From: Bathymodiolus brooksi
Lineage: Eukaryota; Mollusca; Bivalvia; Mytilida; Modiolidae
Reading direction: 5' to 3'
Length of the DNA stretch: 64,000 nt
Assembly (NCBI GenBank): GCA_963680875.1
Contig: OY804577.1
Span: 101,877,906 to 101,941,905 of the forward strand
The notes beneath the pieces were generated by a model. That model made no database searches. It was not told the DNA's origin and saw only the letters and a list, made by a program, of their open reading frames with translations. Positions 11,644 to 22,816 of the stretch are shown in pieces. The position numbers were made by a program, and so were the translations under genes. Within the stretch, counting starts at the first letter, position 1, and every line of letters starts with the position of its first letter.

Positions 11644-12473
11644 TCGTCACGGTATGTGTTTTCGTGCGTCATCTGTTTTCGTTTTATCCATTTTATTTTG
11701 ATTTCCACAGTGCACGCATTATTTTTGACGTGTCTTCCGGTTTCTATTTCTGGAACATAAACAAGACTGCAGCGTGACATCTGTAAAAGATGTTAAAGTT
11801 TGCTTTTAAAGACGTAAGTATCAAAAACAGTGAACCTACCTATTGAACCATACTTTTTGTAATGCTAAAAATTTACTTTATTTATAAAGTAGCTAGAAAA
11901 AAATCCAGAAGGGCTATATAAAATTTAACTATGTCGTCTGCCTCTCAGACACCTGCTCTTCCTGTCATGTAACTATCATGGGGTCACTGATCGTACTTGT
12001 AAACAAAAGAGCTGACTGAAATGTGCCTGTTTCTTATATAAAATACATGTCACTTTGCAGTGCATTGTGGTTTCAGCACAAAAAAAACCATCTAAAGTAA
12101 ACACAATTTTGAAAGTGGTCATTTTCAAACATTCTGTTATTTTATTTAGATGTAGTATGATTTGGTAGATGGCCAGAACCATGAAATTTTAAAACCAGCC
12201 ATTTCCGGATTTTATATTCGTTTCCATCCCGTATATCGGCCTTGTTATTACTTCACACGAAAACAAATGACGCCATTTTACTGACAACAAAAGTTGCCAG
12301 ATAATCGAGAGTATATTAAAATACAAGAATGGCTTTAAAAACAATCTTATGTACAAAGAAATATTTAACTAGCCATTCTTTGAAAATTCCAATCGTCATA
12401 TGAATGAAGGGTTAACACTGTTAATCGCTATATCGGAAAATCGATAATAGCACGAAAACCGATAACACGATGC
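11644..12473. mobile_element. 830-bp MITE X, first copy (X1)
   Basis: Starts TCGTCACGG and ends CACGATGC, flanked by TA (11642-11643 and 12474-12475). The terminal 25 bases form a weak inverted repeat around a shared GTTTTCG. A second copy, X2, at 12659-13486 matches it closely throughout. X1 ends five bases before transposon Y. Small open frames on the minus strand (for example 11976-12182) occur in both copies but look like chance. Confidence 0.8.
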
Positions 12474-12658
12474 TATAACCACAGGCACTCGAATTCCGGA
12501 CCCCCCTTTTTCCTCATTTGGTCCCTCCCGCGATTATGGTATGGATCTTTGTCTGGAAGTATATCTTTGAACCATTTATCCATATTTTACAACATTTCGT
12601 GTTACAACTCTCTTGTTCTACTAACTTTTGTTTCTAGGTCCAGCTGCCTTATTACTTA

Positions 12659-13486
12659 TCGTCACGGTATGTGTTTTCGTGCGTCATCTGTTTTCGTGGT
12701 ATCCATTTTATTTTGATTTCCACAGCGCATGCATTATTTTTGACGTGTCTTCCGGTTTCTATTTATGGAACATAAACAATACGAAAGCTGACATCTGTAA
12801 AAAATGATAAAGTTTACTTTTAAAGACGTAAGTACCAAAAACAGTGAACCTACCTACTGAACCATACTTTTTGTAATGCCAAAAATGTACTTCATTTATA
12901 AAGTAGCTGGAAAAAAATCCAGAAGGGCTATATGAAATTTAACTATGTCGTCTGCCTCTCAGACACCTGCTCTTCCTGTCATGTAACTATCATGGGGTCA
13001 CTGATCGTATTTGTAAACAAAAGAGCCGACTGAAATGTGCCTGTTTCTTATATAAAATACATGTCACTTTGCAGTGCATTGTGGTTTCAGCACTAAGAAA
13101 AACATCAAAAGTAAACACAATTTTGAAAGTGGTCATTTTCAAACATTCTGTTATTTTATTTAGATGTAGTATGATTTGGTAGATGGCCAGAACCATGAAA
13201 TTTTAAAACCAGCCATTTCCGGATTTTATATTCGTCTCCATCCCGTATATCGGCCTTGTTTTTATTTGCCACGGAAACAGATGACGCCATTTTACTGACA
13301 ACAAAAGTTGCCAGGTATCGAGATTATATTAAAATACAAGAATGGCTTTAAAAACAATCTTATGTACAAGGAAATATTTAATTAGCCATTCTTTGAAAAT
13401 TCCAATCGTCATATGAATGAAGGGTTAACACTGTTAATCGCTATATCGGAAAATCGATAATAGTACGAAAACCCATAACACGATGC
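12659..13486. mobile_element. MITE X, second copy (X2), inside left arm of Y
   Basis: 828 bp, near-identical to X1. TA flanks it (12657-12658 and 13487-13488). The right arm of Y preserves the empty site near 16740-16760, where the sequence runs through TTACTTATATATTCATAAAGG (complemented) with a single TA. This comparison fixes both ends of X and shows that X2 arrived after Y. Confidence 0.88.
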
Positions 13487-13725
13487 TATATATACATAAA
13501 GGTATGAAACAATCGTCAAAATACAAAGAGGGAATCCTCGCTTCGACTCGATATTTTACAATAACGCGCCAGTTTTAAAAAGGACCTTCGCTTGTCCTCG
13601 TCTCAAAAATGATTTCCCTTCATTCCTATCTAGTTTATACGTACGAACAACAAATACTTATTGACGAAATTCAAATTTATTCTCGACGACACATCCAGCT
13701 TTCCTCCACTCGTGCCCATTCAGGA

Positions 13726-14054
13726 GCAATCGTAATTACTCGGCCATTTTCGCTACCCTGCAAATAACCTCGTATGCATTAGGCGTATAAATCGCACTAC
13801 TTTTCACATGTCAGTTACATGAAAGTTTGATAAAGTTATATTTTAAGCGATTTTCTATATTTCAATTAAAGTTTTAATTAATTTTGCATGATTAGATATT
13901 ACTTAGTATATCTTCCATCTTGGATTTTCGTGGACTATATTTTTGTGCGGCTTAACTTAACTTAAATTCTGGCAAACAATTTAAGAAGAATTTCTACTAT
14001 GTACGTACGAGGTTATTTGCAGGGTAACGAGAATGGCCGAGTAGTTACGATTGC
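13726..14054. mobile_element. Palindromic MITE Z with 8-bp target duplication
   Basis: 329 bp with ~50-bp inverted termini starting GCAATCGTAA and containing TACTCGGCCATT. ATTCAGGA is duplicated on both sides (13718-13725 and 14055-14062). The right arm of Y carries the unoccupied site once (near 16508-16520). An 8-bp duplication suggests hAT-type mobilisation. A 64-codon frame over its right end (13999-14193) runs out into Y and is not a gene. Confidence 0.88.
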
Positions 14055-14246
14055 ATTCAGGAGGTCAGCCGAACATATTTTGTTTCGCGCTATTTCATTG
14101 GTCGGAAAGATTTTCGGAACTTTTTTAGCTTGTTCTTCGCTATGCACGGCCAATCCATTTCGTATCGAGAGGCCTATTAAGCGGGAGTTTTAAATAAGAA
14201 TAAAAGTGGAAAGTAAACCTTTTCAGCCAATATGTTATATAGGCAC

Positions 14247-14855
14247 TAGCTGCAATAATGTAGCTCCTGTGACAAACTTGTGTCTCAGCAGAGCTACAAC
14301 GCGATCCCATTCCTCACAATGGAGCAAAAAAAAAGTTGCAGTTGAAACATAAAAACTCACTATTTACGCTTCAAACATTTCATTATAACTATTACTGATG
14401 ATCCCAGTCCTTGTTAAATCGGTTTGGCTGAGAAATATATGCTTTTCAAAGGTAGCAACAACCTTGTTCAAATTTATCGATCGTTTTCCATAACCGGAAA
14501 CTACGGAAGGCGGAGCTTTTCTAAATATGGTATTTCTTACTACACGCATTCACGCCTAAATCGCCAAATATGGTATCGACATCCAAATAGTGAGGCCGGA
14601 AATGACGAAATTCAAAATGTTCAGAGAGAAGCTTTTTATTTTGTGGGAATTACATTCTAAAATACTGGTAGGTGATAAAAACTTGTTATAATAATGGACA
14701 AAGGGAAAGGTTATGTCTTATTATTGATAAATGCAGGCGTCAGAAGCTCTGTAAGCGAGCGCAAAAAATCTCGGCGGCTGCTCCATTACGTGTAATGGCA
14801 TCCCGTTATAACCCTTGCGAGTAAGAGAGCATTTAGGGTTTTATTATTAGAACTA
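14247..14855. mobile_element. hAT-type MITE W (copy 1)
   Basis: Starts TAGCTGCAATAATG and ends TTATTATTAGAACTA, a 14-bp imperfect inverted repeat. It is flanked by TATAGGCAC (14238-14246 and 14856-14864; eight or nine bases, ambiguous because of TA). An independent copy with a different 8-bp duplication is at 24786-25426. It contains no gene. Confidence 0.85.
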
Positions 14856-15359
14856 TATAGGCACCAGAAAAAAAATGACGAACCTAGTGACATGGTAAGA
14901 ATATTGTCTGAAATGAAAAAATGCACTTCAAGCATAAATTTTGACGGATGACCATTTAATCACTGAAAAGATCAGAGAGAAAGGGACACTAGTTATCATA
15001 AAGCCAAAAAATCTCCTTTTTAGGCTTGTCAGATAGGACTATACAGATATAAACATAACAACTTATGTCAAGCACTACATAAAATAATAGCAATTACAGT
15101 ACATTTAAACAAACATGCAAAATAGATGTACTATTGGCAATCACAAACAGCAATCCATGTGGCAAGTGCCTCTCTAGACAGCTGTTTGCAATCACCAACA
15201 GCAACTCAGTAGCAATAAAAAAGCAAAAATATGTTAAGAATAATCAATGATGGAAAAACATTTTGTATTTCTTCTCTGTTTAGGGAGTTACGTGTAAAAT
15301 TCCAACTGTAATGGCCTTTGCAAAAAACATAGGAAAGAACAAAATATTCTTTAATTTAC

Positions 15360-15680
15360 ATGGGGGGGAGCATCAACTTTTTTGTCCCTAGGCTCATCAC
15401 AAATAATTAATGACCCCCCCCCCCCCAAAAAAAATAATAAAAAAAAACAAGAAAAAAACCTCCTCTTAATGCAATTTCTGATGCCCAGTTTTGATTTAAA
15501 CAGTTAAAGTAAGTAAAACATGCAGGTATGCATTTTTAGTACTAAATGTTTCAATAAACCAATAAAAAAATACAACACAAATTTTGTCCCCCCCCCCCAA
15601 AAAGAGTACATTAGACCCAAAAATAATACGTGTCTAGGTACAAAAACATTTTTGTGAGTAATTACCCCCCCCCCCCTTTT
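15360..15680. repeat. Poly-C and poly-A tracts inside Y
   Basis: Homopolymer runs of 8-14 C (15414-15426, 15590-15598 and 15664-15676) stand next to A- or T-rich runs. Their lengths differ in copy B, where one run reaches 20 C, as expected from slippage or from sequencing error. No gene is seen here. Confidence 0.8.
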
Positions 15681-16930
15681 TTTACATCCACAATTTTAGG
15701 TGTGTATTGTTCAAACTAGAATTTTTATAATATTTCTTTCAGCTACAGAAAGAATTAAAGATCATAATTTGTTGCGATACTCATGAAAAGTTCTAATTAT
15801 GTTATTTACCTGAAAAATAGAATGGATATGGGTAAATGTACATCATGTATATTGTACGTAAAACAAAATCCAACAACATACAAGGAAACAACCAGCTTCG
15901 CTTTTCTGCTTGAATCTTCAACAACAAACCAATATATTTTTAGTTTAATAATATTTTATTGTACATAAACAATAGGATTGGACAGCAAGTTATACCAACT
16001 TATATGAAGTCCTCTCCTTACAAATTATACACATGAATTAATGACAGCAAAACAAAACACAGACAATAGACATTTAAAATTTTTGACACTAGAAGAAAGT
16101 AAGTACAAGTGAAAAAGTGAAAAAGTGAAAAATTGCTGACATTAGCCCTAAAATCTTTTTGATTGATTTATAAAAGTTCGAACTTTTCCAAATATTTTGG
16201 AGTTGACGTCACAACATCATCTATTCTCTCCCCCCCCCCCCCTTTCTCCAAAAAAAAAGAAGAAAAAAAAGTTCATCAACAGAGTCCTAGATTTAATCTG
16301 CCGTGTACTTCTCGTGCTTGTTCTTTGAAAGTTTTGCCAAAATAACAGTATTTTTGTTGAAACTTGTATTCTTTTATTCTTATTTAAAACTCCCGCTTAA
16401 TAGGCCTCTCGATACGAAATGGATTGGCCGTGCATAGCGAAGAACAACAAAGTTCCGAAAATCTTTCCGACCAATGAAATAGCGCGAAACAAATTACGTT
16501 CGGCTGACCTCCTGAATGGGCACGAGTGGAGGAAAGTTGGATGTGTCGTCGAGAATAAACTTGAATTTCGTCAATAAATATTTGTTGTTCGTACGTATTT
16601 ATAAACTAGATAGGAATGAAGGGAAATCATTTTTGAGACGAGGACAAGCGAAGGTCCTTTTTAAAACTGGCACGTTATTGTAAAATATCGAGTCGAAGCG
16701 AGGATTCCCTCTTTGTATTTTGACGATTGTTTCATACCTTTATGAATATATAAGTAATACGGCAGCTGGACCTAGAAACAAAAGTTAGTAGAACGAGAGA
16801 GTTGTAACACGAAATGTTGTAAAATATGGATAAATGGTTCAAAGATATACTTCCAGACAAAGATCCATACCATAATCGCGGGAGGGACCAAATGAGGAAA
16901 AAGGGGGGTCCGGAATTCGAGTGCCTGTGG

Positions 16931-17964
16931 TGAATACCCTAAACATACCAATTAACCATAAATAGCGTGGTTCGTATATTGGTCTCATGATTGTGGCATG
17001 GTAGGAATTCATCTAAACATATTTGTATACATATTTTTGCGCGATATAGTATAATACAGCATTTGTAACAAACGAAATTTAACCGTGCCAAGAAATTGCC
17101 TCCGGTGAAATTTTGCAAACACCCCACTGAGCCAATTACATGGATGATTACCATCACCTACTAATCTATGATAACTGTTGAAGATTGAAGCAATTCACAT
17201 AGTAATCAACATATTTATAAATCTGAAAGTTTGACCCGTCTTAGATCAGCCAAGTAGCCTCTCAGTAATAAATAATTGTGTAGAAGGTTTTATTTCTGTT
17301 TTCTTTGTTGAAAAGAAAAGTTCTTTTAAACGACGAGTTTCTGAATAAATATTTTAAGGACAGCATATATATATAAATATGATATTCTTATATTTACGCC
17401 ATAGTTTACAAAATTGTTACTAAGCGACTAGCATAATCTCAGTTTAAAATTTTTCATTTTAATTCAGAAGTCATAAGAAAATGAGTATAAAATTTGATTT
17501 GCTTTTTATTTTTTATTGTGTTTTAAACAAAATTAGGATGAAAATTCACACAGATATTAGATATTACTTTTGGTTCGAGTCTATAATATTTACAAAAGCA
17601 AAGGTACCTTCAGGGTATTAAAATAAAATCTGCAAAACGTGCCTAAATTGTTTACGGGGTAAATTTCTATCACTGTTTAAAATTGTTTTAAATGCTATTT
17701 TATTACTAATTTCGTTTTAAGATTCTATTAAAGAAAATCATAATAAAATTCATAATATTTGTCACCTTAGTAAACCTCTTTTCTACTGGTACCATTATAT
17801 TTATATAACATATAAACAAGTGCATACAGATTAAGAAACCAGTCTTACAACAAGTCAATAGAGGGAAAACAAATTATTTCCAATGTAAATATCAAAACTT
17901 TATACCGACGACTATCAACATGTGAGAACACAAAAAAGAATTGAACGCTCGTAGTTTCCCACAG
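16931..17964. other. Intergenic, no recognisable feature
   Basis: AT-rich sequence between the right end of Y and the LINE relic. I see no long frame, no structured repeat and no similarity to the rest of the window. Confidence 0.6.
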
Positions 17965-19398
17965 ACGATTCTAATTTTGCTGATCGATTGTATACAAAAT
18001 TACTAGAAAATTATTTGACAGGCCGTAAGCAACAAATCAAACTTCAAGGGGTGGTCAGTGGTTGGCAAATTTTACAGAAAGGTGTTCCCCAAGGCTCCAT
18101 AATGGGCCCTTGCTTTTTAACATTTTTATAAACGATATATTTTACTTCATTGAACATGGAACATTGTACAACTATGCTGATGACAACGCCCTATCATATG
18201 CAGATCAAGATTATAATACCTTAATTAATGTTTTAGAAAAAGAAAGCTCTATTTTAATTGAATGGTTTAATTTTAATTGTATGCAAGCCAACCCAGATAA
18301 ATTTCAAGCTATTGCTGTTGGGAAGAAAACTTATGCAAAAGAACCTGTTTTTAATATTGAGTCTGCTAATATATCATGTGATGAAGTTGTAAAATTATTG
18401 GGTATTGATATAGACTATCAGCTAAATTTTGATAAACATATAAAAAATATCTGTCGTAAAGCTTCACCGCAATTAAGTGTACTATTTTAAAGCGTATTGG
18501 TTGTTTTTTATCTAAACTTAATAAGCTAACAATTTTTCATTCTTTTATATTGTCTAATTTCAATTTTTGTCCTTTGGTTTGGCATTTTTGTTCAAAAGCA
18601 AACACTATAAAACTGGAGAAAATACAGGAAAGAGCTTTACGTTTTATCTATGAGGATTACAATAGCACATATGAAGAACTTTTACATATAGCGAAAGTAC
18701 CATCTCTACAAATAAGGAGAATGCGCACTATGGCATTAGAATGTTTTAAAATATTGTATAAACTGTCTCCACCATGCTTAAATGATTTAGTTGTTTTAAA
18801 AAATAGTAAATATAGTTTTAGATATTCTAATATTGTAGAGATACCTAGAGTAAAGACTACTACCTATGGTAAGAATTCTTTTAAATATACAGCTGCTGTT
18901 TTATGGAATGACCTACCTGATGATTTTAGAAAAATTGCCAATTTTAACCAATTTAAAAACATTTTATTATCTTGGAATGGAAATGAATGCAAATGTAATG
19001 CATGTAAACAATTTTAATATCATCAAGGTCTTTTCAATGTTTATATTATTTATATTTATTTATTTTTTAGCAGTATAGCATGCTTTTAGCTCGTAACACC
19101 AGCTTTATTTTATTTTTTTAGCTTTTATTACTGTGCTTGATTAACTTTTTTACTTTTGTATATGCTTACCTTGTCTGTGCTATATGTGTGCTTTAACTTA
19201 TTTGCTGTATTTTGCTACTATTAGTGCTTTTATCTAAATTATTAATTTGTGTGCATACTTTTGTTGTTTTTAACTGTTATTTATTCTTGTATTGTGTATG
19301 TCGGTCAAAAGCCCACTAGGGCTTGTGTTGTATTGTTATTTAAATATGCCGACTATAAATAAAACTTATCTTATCTTATCTTATCTTATCTTATCTTA
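17965..19398 (+). pseudogene. 5'-truncated non-LTR retrotransposon (LINE) with (TTATC)n tail
   Basis: Reverse transcriptase of the CR1/Jockey-like kind. A stretch with GVPQGSIMGP (~18078-18107) leads into FINDIF and the catalytic YADDNALSYA box (~18170-18200), then a C-terminal region (18550-19017) with VKTTTYGKNSF and AAVLWNDLP, ending in KQF. At least two frameshifts break it: one just after the MGP codons (~18107) and one near 18485, where the frame stops and resumes one register over. The 3' end is a ~380-bp untranslated region and a TTATC microsatellite (19365-19398), typical of such elements. Endonuclease and N-terminal parts are missing, so it is dead on arrival. Confidence 0.88.
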
Positions 19399-19506
19399 CA
19401 ATGTGACTTATAAAAAAGACTCCCCCTTTTTAGACTTTTCACAATCTGACAAGTGAATACTGTTATCTACTTTACTTCATGAGTATAATCATTTGCAAAT
19501 TACGCT

Positions 19507-20061
19507 ATGTTTGGAGTAAGCTTGCCTAATACTGAACATCAGCTAGCTTTCCTTCAGCATCAGTATCAACAGCTTCAGCAGGAAAACATGTTTTATCAAA
19601 CATGCATTAAAAACCAACAACAACTAGAAGAGCTGAAGGCAAAAAAAAATCCACGCACTCCTCCGGCAGAAAAAAAGAATCGGTGCACTCCACAGGCAAC
19701 AAAAAACAACTATGTCTCTGCATCAGAATTACAAAAAACACCACCAACTTTAAAACCATATTTTGAGTTGAAGCACAGTGAAAGAGCCCACAGAAATATT
19801 GAAATTAAGAGAAAATTTTCTGAAGTGGCATCATCTTTATATAGTGACATTACATCAGTTAAAGTTGAGCTTGAGTTTCACAATGGAAAGAACAAATACT
19901 TCTACCCAAGGGCACCAGCATCAGCATCAGATGACAACTCTGAGTTGAAATATTCCAATAGAATTAATGACAGAGATATAATACAACAAGTGCTTATGGT
20001 CAAAAAGAAAACACCGGAGAGGAAAGGGGGGGTTAATCCCCGAAGCGCCTTTGCCTTTTGA
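19507..20061 (+). CDS. Unrecognised 184-aa open frame
   Basis: Starts at an ATG soon after the LINE tail. The N-terminal third is Gln-rich and probably coiled (residues 10-48). The middle is basic and proline-rich (RTPPAEKKN, KTPPTLKPY). The last part has a charged, possibly folded segment with EIKRKFSEVASSLYSD and NRINDRDIIQQVLMVK, ending RSAFAF. No signal peptide or membrane segment. A frame this long is unlikely by chance in such AT-rich DNA, so it is or was coding. It may be a transposon-borne gene, a captured exon or a decayed host gene. I recognise no family. Confidence 0.35.
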   Translation: MFGVSLPNTEHQLAFLQHQYQQLQQENMFYQTCIKNQQQLEELKAKKNPRTPPAEKKNRCTPQATKNNYVSASELQKTPPTLKPYFELKHSERAHRNIEIKRKFSEVASSLYSDITSVKVELEFHNGKNKYFYPRAPASASDDNSELKYSNRINDRDIIQQVLMVKKKTPERKGGVNPRSAFAF

Positions 20062-21525
20062 GTCCGTTTAACATTCACTATTCCGTCAGATTGTGCCCAA
20101 TATAGTATAGATTCAACACTACAATTGATTAATAATTTCGAATACCGGAATAAGAGGTATACCCGATATCCAGAAAAGATTTATTTTTATTTACTTTTCA
20201 AAAACAAAGGCGGGGTTAAAGTGAATTATGCATCATTGTTAGACTGTTTTTTTGTCTTGTACCATTTTTACTACCAGACAACAGGTGCCTTTTTTTTTTT
20301 TTTACATATTTGGGTGAGTAATGTTTCCCCCACTGAGTGTATTTATTTATTTAATTACCGTTTTAATCATGTTGATTAATATTTTTCTTTTAGGTTTATT
20401 CTTATAAATTATAATTTTAGTTGATATAAAACAGTATAAATTATTACTTCTTTCATTTTTTCTCTCTTCAACGGAACTTTTTCTGAAAACTCCCATTCTC
20501 CATAAAGTGCCGGAGTATTTCTATTTCTTGCCATCTTTGAAATTATATATCTTAAATTTATGTGACACTTTACAACACTGATAAACAATAGCAATACCAC
20601 TTCAGAGTAGGTCAATCTTGTTATCATAAAACTTAATGAGAAGAAGGGAAGTTACTATGGAAACTTCGCCTGCTATTGGGTCATTAACTAATCTGTTTCA
20701 ATGATTTAACTACTAATTAGTGCCGTAGGGGGTCGACCGGAATTTTTGGCTGGGATCTCTTGGCATGCTCAAAATGCAGATAATTCATTCCAAAAACATG
20801 ATATTAAAACCGTGTAATCCGGCGTTACTAAATACTGGAACCGTGTAATCCGGCGTTACATCTATTTTTCCTCTAATATCTCGATTATTATGGAATTGTA
20901 AGCTACGAGATCTTGCATAAATGTGAAGAGACTTCTAATTGACCAGATTATGCCTTTAAAATATGAGTGACTACGATCATTTTCTAAATAATAATTCAAA
21001 TCGATCGAACTGACAAAAAAATTCACACACCTTTGCTCCATTTTCACGAATGTTTAGGAAATTCGAGAAATTTAGGCTAATTATACTTATACAAATCAAA
21101 AGAAGTGTTATAATAGATCCGAATGGAAATAACTTTTCCTTGGAAATCGTAAGTTAAGTTAATTTTAAATGCTGATTTCTTACCCGGCATAGAGGATTTT
21201 CCGGAAGTGAAATACAAAAAAAAACGTGGCGTCGGTGTTGCTTTTACCGTGGTGCCAGCGTAAATACCGGGATCCTGCGTTTTCGGTTGTCCACGGTGAT
21301 ATACATATATCGGAATGGGTACTTTGCACATTTGTACACAGTTAAGCCGACAAGTATATACCTGGTACCCTGAATAAGGGTAAATCCCTGAATAGGGCTA
21401 AAGGGGGAGTACTAAAGGGTGGGGAAAAGAAACAAACAGGAGTTAAGGGTGGAGAAGAGGGAGGGGAAGGTAAGGGTTAAGGGTGGGAAGATGGGGAGGT
21501 AAGGTAAGTGTTAAAGGGTACAAGA
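20062..21525. other. Intergenic with small repeats
   Basis: Mostly featureless AT-rich sequence. A short direct repeat, ACCGTGTAATCCGGCGTTAC, occurs twice (~20808 and ~20840). From about 21370 to 21520 one strand is almost pure purine with many GGG runs, which could form G-quadruplex or triplex structure. No supported gene. Confidence 0.5.
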
Positions 21526-22629
21526 CAGAGGGGGGCGCCTCCCCCCCCTAAAATTGGAAAAAATAATCTTTTTTGGCGTAAAATCGTGAATTTTTTTAGA
21601 AATATACCATGCTTGTAAGTGGTATTTGCCAAAAAATACTGGTTGAGAGACTGGACAAATTTCCCGAGCCGATAGGCGAAGGATATTTGTCTAGTCTCGA
21701 AACCAGTATTTTTTGGCAAATACCACTTAAAAGCATGGTATATTTCTATAATTCCACCGAATATGTGGTTATCATTACCTGAAGATAAATCCCGAGAGCA
21801 TCGGAATGTAAAATACTACTATTTTTAATCACGATCTATTTTTAGACATGGCATTTTCCCACCTACCGTTGTATTTCTGAAAAATACCACGGCACTTAAA
21901 ATGGCGGGGGAAAAAATACCATGATGAAGGAAAAATTGGAGAAAATCATAATATTTGCGGAAAAATAGCATAGCTTTTATCCAATGAAAATCCAGCATTT
22001 TTATATAAGGTGGAATTACACACGAAATACCGCAAAAAAAATTCGCGCCTTCCTCCGCAATTGGAAAAAATATGATTTTTTGGCGTAAAATCGTGATTTT
22101 TTATAGAAATATACCATGCTTGTAAGTGGTATTTGGTAAAAAATACTGGTTGAGAGACTGGACAAATTTCCCGAGCCGATAGACGAGGGATATTCGTCTA
22201 GTCTCGAAACCAGTATTTTTTGGCAAATACCACTTACAAGCATGGTATATTTCTATAATTCCACCAAATATGTGGTTATCATTACCTGAAGATAAATCCC
22301 GAGAGCATCGGAATGTAAAATACTACTATTTTTAATCACGATCTATTTTTAGACATGGTATTTAATTTTCCCACCTGCCGTTGTATTTCTGAAAAATACC
22401 ACGGCACTTAAAATGGCGGGGAAAAAAATACCATGGTGAAGGAAAAATTGGAGAAAATCATAATATTTGCGGAAAAATAGCATAGCTTTTATCCAATGAA
22501 AATCCAGCATTTTTATATAAGGTGGAATTACACACGAAATACCCCCAAACATGTTCGCGCCTCCCTCCGCTCGGCGCAATTTTTTTAAGTGCGCCCCCCC
22601 CCTAACTTGAAATCCTGGATCCGCCTCTG
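21526..22629. mobile_element. 1.1-kb non-autonomous DNA transposon, 5-bp target duplication
   Basis: Starts CAGAGG and ends CCTCTG, with CAAGA on both sides (21521-21525 and 22630-22634). The body is two tandem copies of a ~507-bp unit (starting about 21554 and 22061). Each unit contains a hairpin whose arms hold ATATACCATGCTTGTAAGTG and its complement. The right end (CTCCGCTCGGCGCAA, poly-C, AACTTGAAATCCTGGATCCG) matches the 105-bp MITE at 9586. Frames within are palindrome shadows. Confidence 0.82.
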
Positions 22630-22634
22630 CAAGA

Positions 22635-22816
22635 TGGTACTACAAATGATAGTCAATCCTGCTCAACTGCTGTAACCATTTCACAAGAACCTTTTACACC
22701 CGAGCATGAAAGTGAAACAACCGCAAGTTCCAGTTCCTTGTCTAAAGCTGCAGCGGCCGTATAAATATACCCTCTTATCCAGATATATCAAGTCTGAGTG
22801 ATTCTGATATCTAAAA
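22635..22816 (+). pseudogene. Possible decayed coding fragment
   Basis: Directly after the transposon a frame reads through 42 codons rich in Ser, Thr and Glu (FTPEHESETTASSSS), stops at a TAA, then resumes one register over as NIPSYPDISSLSDSDI before a TAA at ~22816. The composition looks like the acidic C-terminal tail of a protein with one frameshift. No start or family is visible; it could be chance. Confidence 0.2.

Larger units (their letters stand above)
1..16127 (+). repeat. Left copy (A) of ~16-kb near-identical direct duplication
   Basis: This stretch recurs as 47886-64000 with an offset of 47885 bases at the left, drifting to 47863-47873 through small indels. The two copies match through coding exons, a retrotransposon, foldback elements and single-copy-looking intron. 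Differences I saw are scattered single bases, homopolymer length changes (for example the poly-C runs near 9650 and 15660) and one ~22-bp unit indel near 8650-8685. The 1325-codon Ty3 frame differs by only five amino acids. Both window edges cut the duplication, so its true extent is unknown. Confidence 0.95.
12479..16930. mobile_element. Transposon Y, 4.45 kb, ~560-bp terminal inverted repeats
   Basis: Begins CCACAGGCACTCGAATTCC and ends in its complement. The right arm (~16370-16930) is uninterrupted. The left arm is the same sequence broken by two later insertions, X2 and Z. Without these two the left arm reads straight through to ~14212. The core (14213-16370) has no credible transposase, only a hAT-type MITE and poly-C/poly-A runs. 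The terminal CCACAGGC and G-rich subterminus are shared with foldback P, so both probably use the same, absent transposase. No target duplication is clear. Confidence 0.8.
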
